Shown here one piece after another: positions 6,557-13,042 of a stretch of 36,727 bases of DNA (its first letter is position 1; each line of letters opens with the position of its first letter). The stretch comes from a virus: positions 1-36,727 of the IMG/VR virus record IMGVR_UViG_3300047322_000893, one strand, 5' to 3'. A program made the position numbers and the translations under genes. The notes under the pieces are model-generated. The model made no database searches, was not told where the DNA came from, and saw only the letters and a list, made by a program, of their open reading frames with translations.

Positions 6557-6787
6557 ATGAGGCTAAGAGATTACATCGATGGGCTCAATGACGAGGAATT
6601 GCCAGCCTACGCATCACGATGCCGTATCGCAGTGAGTTACCTGCGATTACATGTCAAATATGCGAGCAAGGATCCTAGTGTTTCGTTAATCAAGTCGCTA
6701 GCTCGGGAAAGTGAAGGATCCGTAAGTATTTTTGAGGTGCTGGAGCACTTCGGTATTACTGATCGCCCTCGGGTCAAAGCAGCATAG
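6557..6787 (+). CDS. Cro-like small DNA-binding regulator (76 aa)
   Basis: A 76-residue protein preceded by a strong GGAGGTG site and transcribed away from the repressor. The sequence MRLRDYIDGLNDEELPAYAS, with a helix pattern around SRCRIAVSYLRLHVKYASKD and the ending EVLEHFGI, fits a compact Cro/YdaS-type helix-turn-helix protein. By position it should compete with the repressor for the 17-bp operators and commit the phage to lytic growth. The family assignment is by layout more than by motif. It is the first gene of the rightward early transcript. Confidence 0.7.
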   Translation: MRLRDYIDGLNDEELPAYASRCRIAVSYLRLHVKYASKDPSVSLIKSLARESEGSVSIFEVLEHFGITDRPRVKAA

Positions 6788-6791
6788 ATAG

Positions 6792-6815
6792 AAAAAAGGC
6801 GACCTTAGGGTCGCC
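6792..6815 (-). terminator. Intrinsic terminator (minus-strand orientation)
   Basis: GGCGACC (6798-6804) pairs with GGTCGCC (6809-6815) across a 4-base loop. The adjacent A-run 6792-6797 is a T-run only when read on the minus strand, so it would stop leftward transcripts, consistent with the minus-strand gene ending at 6805. On the plus strand the hairpin has no U-tract and could at most pause transcription after the Cro-like gene. Confidence 0.65.
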
Positions 6816-7122
6816 CAGTTCCTCCCGACACGCACCACCACAGCGCTGTCGGGTCGCGGTAAAGGTAGGCGGGCACACCACATGCTAACCACCTCCCTTT
6901 ACCGCGCTTTTCCAAGGCACGGAATGCCTTGGTGTTGCTGCCTTTTCCACCACAGATTGGGCAGCGGTTGCGCCAGGGGTGAACAACGGATTGTTCGCCC
7001 CGGCACGGTGCCGGTGTCGATCCTGAAGATCTAGCCGGCGTTTTGGCCCTTTCAAGCCACGCGGCAAATGTATCACCACTGCATGTCGCGCGGCACTGGC
7101 AACTGTTAAGGATTAATGCCAT
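6805..7122 (-). CDS. Doubtful Cys-rich small protein between cro-like and cII-like genes (105 aa)
   Basis: An open frame of 105 residues runs opposite to its neighbours. Its middle has RCPICGGKGS and a later RGKGRWLAC, which together look like half a zinc-ribbon or CxxC knuckle. Other Cys residues at the start (CQCRATC) lack clear spacing. Support: it fills a 333-bp stretch with no plus-strand gene, and a terminator oriented for it overlaps its stop. Against: no ribosome binding site is evident, and the start overlaps the CII-like gene's ATG. If not coding, the region would hold only the early transcript leader. Confidence 0.35.
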   Translation of the reverse strand: MALILNSCQCRATCSGDTFAAWLERAKTPARSSGSTPAPCRGEQSVVHPWRNRCPICGGKGSNTKAFRALEKRGKGRWLACGVPAYLYRDPTALWWCVSGGTGRP

Positions 7123-7639
7123 GAGCCGAATTGCTCTGAGTTCTGTTGAGCGGGCGCAGCGGGAAGTGCTGCCGCTCGACCTCGCGCTTTACCATGCCGC
7201 TCGGGACTACCCCGGCGGCGCCGCAGCCATCGCCGCCACCACCGGCAGAAACGCCACCACGCTGCAGCACAAGCTTTCCCCAACCCATCCCAGCCATACG
7301 GTCAACATTCAGGAATTCGGCGAGATCCTGGAGTTGACCAAGGATCGCCGCATTCTGGATGCGGTGCATTCGTTGGTTGCTGACACGACGTGGCAGGAAC
7401 TGGCCGAGGCGTACACCAATGACATGCCCGAGACGTTGACGACCGGCATTGCCGAGTACTTTCGGCAGGTGGCGGACCTGGCTGATACCTGGGCCAAGAG
7501 TATTGGCGATGGGGTGGTGTCCGATGAGGAGTTGGGGGCGATTCGCCTGCAGGTGTTTCGCGGGATTCGGGGGTTGCTGGGGATGTTCAACCGCGCCACG
7601 TACGTTAACCAGACGACGCGGGGTGCTGATCGTGGCTGA
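7121..7639 (+). CDS. Phage regulatory protein CII family (CP76-like, 172 aa)
   Basis: Start ATG 7121 is backed by AAGGA seven bases upstream. The sequence LYHAARDYPGGAAAIAATTG, then LQHKLSPTHPSHTVNIQEFG and the Leu-rich helical C-terminus, match the phage CII/CP76 regulatory family. In that family the helix-turn-helix lies in 'GG...iA...g....L.hkl.p..p.h.l...e...i...t.d'. Such proteins influence the lysis-lysogeny choice by activating repressor or integrase promoters. Position after the Cro-like gene matches that role. Its end overlaps the next gene's GTG by 8 bases. Confidence 0.85.
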   Translation: MSRIALSSVERAQREVLPLDLALYHAARDYPGGAAAIAATTGRNATTLQHKLSPTHPSHTVNIQEFGEILELTKDRRILDAVHSLVADTTWQELAEAYTNDMPETLTTGIAEYFRQVADLADTWAKSIGDGVVSDEELGAIRLQVFRGIRGLLGMFNRATYVNQTTRGADRG

Positions 7640-7859
7640 TATCGCTGATTTCGCTAACGACCTGGTGCAGGAGCGGATTGATCAGGCGCTGGCAGCACGT
7701 AAGGCCGCCAAGTCTATGTCGATAGTCCGGTCGTTTTTGTTCTGTGAAGAGTGCGACGACCCGATTCCTGAAGCACGCCGAGTCGCATCACCGGGTTGCA
7801 CGCAGTGCGTGCAGTGCCAGTCTGTTGATGAACAACGGGAGGCTCGCCATGCTCGATGA
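7632..7859 (+). CDS. DksA/TraR-like C4 zinc-finger protein (75 aa)
   Basis: It starts at GTG 7632 (ADIADFANDLVQERIDQALA follows), overlapping the CII-like gene by 8 bases; an upstream GTG at 7623 is possible. A coiled-coil-like N-terminal helix leads to FCEECDDPIPEARR and then GCTQCVQCQS. This gives the four-cysteine zinc finger of the DksA/TraR family (CEEC plus CVQC). Phage and plasmid TraR proteins bind RNA polymerase's secondary channel and mimic DksA with ppGpp, adjusting host promoters. It is about half the length of DksA, as expected for TraR. Its end overlaps the primase start by 11 bases. Confidence 0.88.
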   Translation: MADIADFANDLVQERIDQALAARKAAKSMSIVRSFLFCEECDDPIPEARRVASPGCTQCVQCQSVDEQREARHAR

Positions 7860-10065
7860 GGTGTTGGGGCAATTCGCAGACTACGGCCTTGAGCCTGAGC
7901 AGCCGCTGAGTTTTGGCAAGCTGACCCGCTGTAAAACGGCGCAGGACAAGGGCAAGGAAAAGAACGGTTGGTACATCGTTCATGAGCATCACACCGAGAA
8001 GGGCGAGACGCTGATTTTTGGCAGCTTCGGTGATTGGCGCTCGGGTGAGACACAAAAGATCAAAGTCAAAGCCGGGCGGATGTCACCGGAAGAGCGTGAG
8101 GTGATGCGTGCTCGGCAGGAGGACGCCAAGCGCCGAGCTGCCGAGATCGCTGCCAACGCGGCGCGTCGTGCAGCGAATCGGGCGGCGGGGCTGTTCAAGC
8201 GCATGCCGGAGAAGGGCCGCAGCGATTATCTGGATCGAAAGCAGATCGTGGGTTTCGGCGTTCGTTATGCACCGCGTTCCGGCGCGTTTTTGGTGCCCAT
8301 GTGCAACGTACGCGATCAGATTGTCGGCCTGCAGGTGGTGTTTCCAACCAAGCAAGAAGACACCGGCCGGGACAAATCCTATTGGCCTTACGGCATGTCG
8401 AAGGAGGGTGCTTTCCACCTGATCGGCCCCCACCCTGAGCCGGGTGAGCCGGTATTGGTATGTGAGGGCTACGCCACCGGCGCCAGCCTGCACATGGCGA
8501 CCTCGCTGACGGTGGCCATCGCCTTCGATGCGGGCAATTTGCTGGTGGTGTGCAAGGCCATGCGCGAGCGCTTCCCTGGTTGCCCGCTGATTGTGTGCCG
8601 GGACGATGACTGGAAGACCAAGCGGCCGAATGGCGAGCCATGGAACCCCGGTGAAGAGAAGGCGAACAATGCCGCGCTGATCGTTGGTGGTCAGGTGGTT
8701 GCGCCGATCTTCTCTGGTGAACGGGAAGACAAGTGGACCGACTTCAACGACCTGCATATTGCCGAGGGTTTGGAGGCAGTGCGTCGCCAGGTGTTGGCGG
8801 TGGTCAAACCACCGGCTGCGGGTGGTTGGAAGGACATGCTGGCTCGCAGTGAGAGCGGTGCCTTGATTGCTCACATGCAGAACGTCGAGCTGATCCTGGC
8901 CAACGACGAGCGCTGGGCTGGGGTGATCAGCTACAGCGCGTTCAGCTCGAAGATCGTGAAGCTGCGTGCGGCGCCGTATGGCGGTGGCACGGGTGATTGG
9001 GCGGACATTGATGATGTGCGGGTGATGAAGTGGCTCGCGCAGCAGTACAACTTGCGGGTGAAAGCCTCGCATGTGATCGAGGCGGTGAGCGTCGTTGCGC
9101 ATGACCATGCGTTTCATCCAGTGCGTCAGTACCTGCGCAAGCTGGAGTGGGATCGGGTGCCACGTCTCGAAAGTTGGCTGACGGATGTGATGGGCGTTAA
9201 GGCCAGTGATTACTCTTCGAAGGTCGGCAAGCGTTGGATGATGTCCGCCGTGGCCCGGGTGATGAAGCCAGGCTGCAAGGCTGACTCGGTGATGATTCTG
9301 GAAGGCGCTCAAGGCGCCGGTAAATCGACGGCGATGAGCATTCTCGGCGGAGAGTGGTTTATGGATACGCCGTTTGCACTGGGTGACAAGGACGGCTTTC
9401 AGGCAATCCGGGGCAAGTGGATTGTTGAGCTGGGGGAGCTGGATAGCTTCAACAAGGCTGAAAGCACTAAGGCCAAGCAGTTTTTCTCGGCGTCCACCGA
9501 CACCTATCGCGAGAGTTATGGCCGCAGAACCATGGACGTGCCACGCCAGTGTGTGTTTGTGGGTACGACTAACCAGGACGAGTATCTGAAAGACGCCACG
9601 GGTAACCGGCGTTATTGGCCTGTGGCCTGTACCAAGGTGGATCTGGAGTTGTTGCGCTCGATGCGCGATCAGCTGTGGGCCGAGGCGGTGTTCTGTTATG
9701 ACGCGGGTGACCTCTGGTGGGTGACGCTGGATGAAGCAGCAATGTTCGGCGAGGAGCAGGACGAGCGCTTTGTGGTGGATGAGTGGGAAGGGCCGATTCT
9801 GACCTGGCTCGAAGAGTCGCAGATCGGCGAGACCACCACCGGCAGTGATGTGCTGGCCAATGCGTTGAAGTTGGACTTCGGGCATTGGGGCAAGCCGGAG
9901 CAGATGCGGGTGGGGGCGATCATGCATCGGTTGGGGTGGCGGCGAGTGCGTTTGCCGGCGTTGGTTAAGAGTGGGCAGCGGCCTTGGGCTTACAAGAAAC
10001 CGGCAGGGTGGGGTGGTGCCTCGGCGTTGCAGCGAGAAGCGTTCGAGGAGCCGTGCTTTGATTAA
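7849..10065 (+). CDS. Toprim primase fused to VapE/P4-type helicase
   Basis: 738 residues from ATG 7849, preceded by GGGAGG; an earlier in-frame start at 7744 lacks one and buries the DksA-like gene. Residues about 1-150 are basic and helical. A Toprim module follows (LVCEGYATGAS with E206, then acidic VCRDDDW at about 252-254), the signature of bacterial and phage primases. The C-terminal half is a VirE/VapE-type SF3-like helicase with Walker A GAQGAGKST (486-494) and Walker B VELGELDS (526-533), then an arginine-finger-like GNRRYWPV. It should start and unwind phage DNA at the origin. No zinc-binding primase domain is visible at the N-terminus. Confidence 0.9.
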   Translation: MLDEVLGQFADYGLEPEQPLSFGKLTRCKTAQDKGKEKNGWYIVHEHHTEKGETLIFGSFGDWRSGETQKIKVKAGRMSPEEREVMRARQEDAKRRAAEIAANAARRAANRAAGLFKRMPEKGRSDYLDRKQIVGFGVRYAPRSGAFLVPMCNVRDQIVGLQVVFPTKQEDTGRDKSYWPYGMSKEGAFHLIGPHPEPGEPVLVCEGYATGASLHMATSLTVAIAFDAGNLLVVCKAMRERFPGCPLIVCRDDDWKTKRPNGEPWNPGEEKANNAALIVGGQVVAPIFSGEREDKWTDFNDLHIAEGLEAVRRQVLAVVKPPAAGGWKDMLARSESGALIAHMQNVELILANDERWAGVISYSAFSSKIVKLRAAPYGGGTGDWADIDDVRVMKWLAQQYNLRVKASHVIEAVSVVAHDHAFHPVRQYLRKLEWDRVPRLESWLTDVMGVKASDYSSKVGKRWMMSAVARVMKPGCKADSVMILEGAQGAGKSTAMSILGGEWFMDTPFALGDKDGFQAIRGKWIVELGELDSFNKAESTKAKQFFSASTDTYRESYGRRTMDVPRQCVFVGTTNQDEYLKDATGNRRYWPVACTKVDLELLRSMRDQLWAEAVFCYDAGDLWWVTLDEAAMFGEEQDERFVVDEWEGPILTWLEESQIGETTTGSDVLANALKLDFGHWGKPEQMRVGAIMHRLGWRRVRLPALVKSGQRPWAYKKPAGWGGASALQREAFEEPCFD

Positions 10066-10417
10066 GGAAGTCGATTCGCTGCTCAGGTTGTGGGCGCAGG
10101 AGCTGCATTCCGAACATTCGAAAGGGGGGCTGGCTGGGGGAAACATGGTTGCCATGATGATGGAGAGCAATGGGCAACTGATCAGGGGGCGGCGTGCCTT
10201 CCGTGCGCCGCTGGAGAGTTCGTTGGACATTGAGCTGATCGTGAGCAAGCACTTGGCACCGGAGCTGGTGACGGTAGTGCGGGAGCATTACTGCACGCTC
10301 GATGTGGAGATGCGCTTGCGGTATGCCCACTGCGGTTGTGGCCGCGACACGTACTACCAGCGTTTGCATGATGCGCATCTGCAGATCTACTGGGTGCTGA
10401 TGGGGAAGGCTGCGTGA
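10058..10417 (+). CDS. Q-like late-gene regulator with TTG start (119 aa)
   Basis: GAGGAG at 10045-10050 lies seven bases before TTG 10058, which gives (M)IKEVDSLLRLWAQELHS and overlaps the primase stop by 8 bases. The C-terminal part (VVREHYCTLDVEMRLRYAHC, then GRDTYYQRLHDAHLQIYWVL) has the layout of a sigma-4-like helix-turn-helix used by phage ArpU/RinA/Q-type late regulators, where 'lg.s..tyy..l..A' is the recognition part. It sits at the end of the early operon just before the non-coding late control region and a terminator, as an antiterminator would. The antitermination role is inferred from family and position. Confidence 0.7.
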   Translation: MIKEVDSLLRLWAQELHSEHSKGGLAGGNMVAMMMESNGQLIRGRRAFRAPLESSLDIELIVSKHLAPELVTVVREHYCTLDVEMRLRYAHCGCGRDTYYQRLHDAHLQIYWVLMGKAA

Positions 10418-10442
10418 CCCCAGGCATCGCTCCGGTTGTGGT

Positions 10443-10711
10443 TGTCCCACTGGCCCGTCTTGTCTTGCTGCGTTTTGACGCAGTGGGACAGGTGCGGGCC
10501 TTGTCGTTGTTGGGTTGTCCCACCGTCCCGCCTAGAAGTGCCTCCCGCCCGTGTGAGCGTAGCGGGCGAGCATTACGCGCTTACGCGCGAACGCGTGTTC
10601 TTTAAATTTCTTCCTTTACACGAGAAAGTAGAAAGATAAGTAGGACAGTGGGGCGAAGCCCCGAATTTACGCGCTCTCAGGCGTCCCACTTCGATTCCGA
10701 AAAGTGGGACG
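10443..10711. repeat. Repeated GTGGGAC palindromes in the late control region
   Basis: TGTCCCACTG (10443-10452) pairs with CAGTGGGACA (10481-10490). TGTCCCAC recurs at 10516-10523. CGTCCCACTT (10682-10691) pairs with AAGTGGGACG (10702-10711). A small GGGGC-GAA-GCCCC hairpin lies near 10649-10661. The 528-bp stretch 10418-10945 holds no convincing gene; it contains these repeats and the terminator at 10902-10927. Candidate roles are a replication origin for the adjacent primase-helicase, regulator binding sites, or a structured leader. Confidence 0.6.
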
Positions 10712-10901
10712 TATGGGACACCACCGAAACAACAGAATGCCGTGGTGGTGTATTCGCCGACATTCGCTAGGCGTTCACCCTGTGTTACCCACTTATTCAC
10801 CGGGTGGCATTAAAACAGGGTTGCTGCCACCGGAATCGACCTGTAAAAAGTAGTCATCTTCGATAGGTGCGACCGCAGAGAGCGGCAGGCACCACACCAC
10901 C

Positions 10902-10927
10902 AAACCCGGCCATTGCGTCGGGTTTTT
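10902..10927 (+). terminator. Terminator ahead of the holin gene
   Basis: AAACCCG (10902-10908) and CGGGTTT (10919-10925) form a 7-bp stem with a 10-base loop, followed by more T. It stands 18 bases before the holin start, so late transcripts from upstream would need to read through it, consistent with control by the Q-like protein. Confidence 0.75.
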
Positions 10928-10945
10928 GCGTTTATGGGGAAGGCG

Positions 10946-11284
10946 ATGACGAATGAGCAACAAGCACTGGCAGAGATGCCGATCTGGTTAGTGATCGTCC
11001 TGGCCCTGGTCGGCGGCGTGTCGGGTGAGATGTGGCGAGCCGATAAGGATGGGGCGCGAGGCTGGGCATTGTTACGCCGTCTCGCGTTGCGATCCGGTGC
11101 CTGTATTGCCTGCGGTGTGACAGCGATGATGTTGATGATCGCCGCCGGCATGTCGATCTGGACAGCGGGAGCCTTGGGTTGCCTGACAGCGATGGCCGGC
11201 GCTGATGTCGCGATTGGCTTGTACGAGCGCTGGGTTGCCAAGCGCCTAGGTGTCATCGAGTCAGTCTCGACTGATAACACCTAG
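10946..11284 (+). CDS. Phage holin-like membrane protein (112 aa)
   Basis: Start ATG 10946 (MTNEQQALAEMPIWLVIVLA) with GGGGAAGG directly upstream; ATG 10934 is a close alternative. Three hydrophobic segments (about 12-30, 55-76 and 78-96) with a short basic C-terminus fit the LydA-type phage holin family seen in Pseudomonas prophages. Holins form inner-membrane lesions that time lysis and release the endolysin. It is far from the endolysin and Rz genes (33-34 kb), opening the late region rather than sitting in the lysis cassette. This is unusual for lambda but, to my recollection, known in Pseudomonas phages. Confidence 0.8.
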   Translation: MTNEQQALAEMPIWLVIVLALVGGVSGEMWRADKDGARGWALLRRLALRSGACIACGVTAMMLMIAAGMSIWTAGALGCLTAMAGADVAIGLYERWVAKRLGVIESVSTDNT

Positions 11285-11299
11285 GCAATCCGCTACGGG

Positions 11300-12226
11300 T
11301 TAAGATGCTTTATCTATCAGCCAGCCCACCAGCCCGTTCCGTACTGCTTGCAATGCCAGTTTCTCTGGTCCCCAGAAAATGAATGAACCGTCAGTGCTTT
11401 CTTCGGCCAGTGACTTCAGACTCGAATCTGGTGAGTGGGTTACAAAGTAGAAGTGTGAAAAGCCGCTCATGTCGGCAAATTTGTCTTGGTAGGATCGATA
11501 AACCGAAGCTGACGCTCTCGATTTCACTTGGATGCCAATTCTCTCATCTGTGATGGGAGATAAAAGTTCCAGGTCAATGTCTTTTTCGACCTCGCCGGCG
11601 ACTCCTGTCCTTTGCCAACCTGCTTGCCGAAAAATGAGATCGGTCAGTGTTTCCAGGTCTTTGGGATGCAGGTTTTTTATGATCGGAGTGACTGCCGTAA
11701 CCAGCTTGTCTAGTGCGAGTTGGGCCTCGGCAACATGGGGTTCGGATGTTCCCATGATTTTGTGAATCAAATAACCGAGCTGTCTAACCTTGCATATGGT
11801 GCCTTGGAAGCTTTGAACAGCTAAGAGTTTACCGCTCAGATGTCCCTTGATGAGGGTTTTCCCGTTCATGTCTGTGTCACGCCATTTGCCGGAGACTAAC
11901 CGTACTTTGGTGGCATCTGGCAGTTGTCTGATCTCTGGTGTCGCAAAGCACCACCACAGCCGGTCAGAGAAAAAAGTGATCCAGAGGGTTGTTTCTGGCT
12001 CTTCGTAGAATCGCCGCACTTGGTTGATGTGCCGCGTCACGCTGCCTGGGTCAGAGGTTGTAGAAAAAGAGTTTCGCGCTGCCTTCCAATCCGAATCTAC
12101 GCATTGCTGATGGGGCACCTTGCGATAGCCAATCCTCAGGGTTCCATTCTCGATGCATTCTTTTTCCCATTCTCCTTTTTCGCCCAGTTTGATGAAAAAA
12201 GCCTTGGTGGGTTTGTTGTTGAACAA
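11300..12226 (-). CDS. Mrr-like restriction-endonuclease-fold protein (moron)
   Basis: 308 residues on the strand opposite to the late genes, with less GC-rich codons. The C-terminal half has a recognisable PD-(D/E)XK core of Mrr type: a helix LETLTDLIFRQAGWQRTG (191-208), D218 in KDIDLEL, then Q233-x-K235 in IGIQVKSRAS. A strand FSHFYFVTHS and a closing helix (KLALQAVRNGLVGWLIDK) follow. The N-terminal half (FFIKLGEKGEWEKECIENGT, then LRIGYRKVPH and LWITFFSDRLWWCF) is strand-rich and may be a DNA-recognition domain. Mrr-family enzymes cut modified DNA. A stand-alone protein inside a prophage late region is typical of defence cargo. Activity and target are unproven. Confidence 0.75.
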   Translation of the reverse strand: MFNNKPTKAFFIKLGEKGEWEKECIENGTLRIGYRKVPHQQCVDSDWKAARNSFSTTSDPGSVTRHINQVRRFYEEPETTLWITFFSDRLWWCFATPEIRQLPDATKVRLVSGKWRDTDMNGKTLIKGHLSGKLLAVQSFQGTICKVRQLGYLIHKIMGTSEPHVAEAQLALDKLVTAVTPIIKNLHPKDLETLTDLIFRQAGWQRTGVAGEVEKDIDLELLSPITDERIGIQVKSRASASVYRSYQDKFADMSGFSHFYFVTHSPDSSLKSLAEESTDGSFIFWGPEKLALQAVRNGLVGWLIDKAS

Positions 12227-12388
12227 TTCGAGACCTCTCCTTGGTGAAATTCAGACGAGTTTAATTGGATATTGCCTGAGTCTTGGCTGAACTGCCGAGG
12301 GACCCTCAGACTTTCTATCTGACACGGGGTCGGAAACCCGCGGGAAAGTGTTAGCGGCAGGGTTGCCAGCTTACTGAAATTCAATCCA

Positions 12389-12427
12389 TTGAAATTGAAA
12401 GGTTTGCATTGAAAAGCCGTTGAAAAG
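12389..12427 (+). repeat. TTGAAA repeats just before the terminase genes
   Basis: TTGAAA occurs at 12389, 12395, 12409 and 12420, the last two as TTGAAAAG, ending immediately before the small terminase's ribosome binding site. The stretch 12247-12435 has no gene. In lambda-type phages the terminase small subunit binds repeats near cos next to its gene, so these could be part of the packaging site. It could also simply be AT-rich leader. Confidence 0.4.
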
Positions 12428-12435
12428 GAGGGCTT

Positions 12436-13038
12436 ATGACAGAACCAATGTACCTGTCAAAGAGCGCCTTCGCGGCTCGCATTGGCAGGGCGCCCAGTTA
12501 CATCACCTGGTTGAAAAACAACAACCGACTGGTGCTCACCGCTGATGGTAAGCAGGTAGATGTCACGGCCAGCGAAGCATTGATTCGCGACACCGCTGAC
12601 CCGAGCAAAACCGCTGTTGCGGATCGGCACCACCAAGATCGGCTTCAGCGTGACGTGTACAGCCAACTGTCCAGCCAGGTCGAACCGACTTCAACGGCTG
12701 CGCCGCCGCCAGTGATTGCCCCCACCGGGCAGTTACCGGACTTCCAGAAGGCCCGCGCCCTTCGCGAACACAACCTGGCACAGCTCGCCGAGATCGAGTT
12801 GCACAAGGCCAAGGGCTCACTAGTGTTCGCGTCGGCGGTGCAGACGGGCGCTTACAACGCTGGGCGCATGCTGCGCGATCAACTGCTGGGTATGCCTCCG
12901 CAGCTGGCTCCCGAATTGGCTTCCATGACTGACCCTTGGGAAATCGAAAAACACCTGACGGCGGCGATCCGTCGCTCGCTGGAGGATGCCGAGCGCATGT
13001 CTTCAGCAGACCTTGAACACGCACTGACCACGAGTTGA
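12436..13038 (+). CDS. Terminase small subunit (Nu1/gpNu1-like)
   Basis: 200 residues after a strong AGGAGGG. An N-terminal winged-helix-like segment (MYLSKSAFAARIGRAPSYIT followed by WLKNNNRLVL) resembles the gpNu1 DNA-binding start, in which the protein recognises the packaging site. A Pro/Ala linker lies about residues 75-98. The C-terminal helices (FQKARALREHNLAQLAEIEL, then AVQTGAYNAGRMLRDQLLG) should bind the large subunit. It lies 4 bases before terL, the canonical order. Confidence 0.88.
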   Translation: MTEPMYLSKSAFAARIGRAPSYITWLKNNNRLVLTADGKQVDVTASEALIRDTADPSKTAVADRHHQDRLQRDVYSQLSSQVEPTSTAAPPPVIAPTGQLPDFQKARALREHNLAQLAEIELHKAKGSLVFASAVQTGAYNAGRMLRDQLLGMPPQLAPELASMTDPWEIEKHLTAAIRRSLEDAERMSSADLEHALTTS

Positions 13039-13042
13039 CCTT

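Noticed and set aside
8083-10248. Long minus-strand open frame of 721 codons opposite the primase-helicase gene
   Set aside because: It mirrors a convincing plus-strand gene with Toprim and Walker motifs; its translation is His/Arg/Pro-rich with no domain, as expected for an antisense frame in GC-rich DNA.
10414-10800. Short open frames on both strands in the non-coding region after the Q-like gene
   Set aside because: They cross the GTGGGAC palindromes, lack ribosome binding sites and show no protein-like composition.
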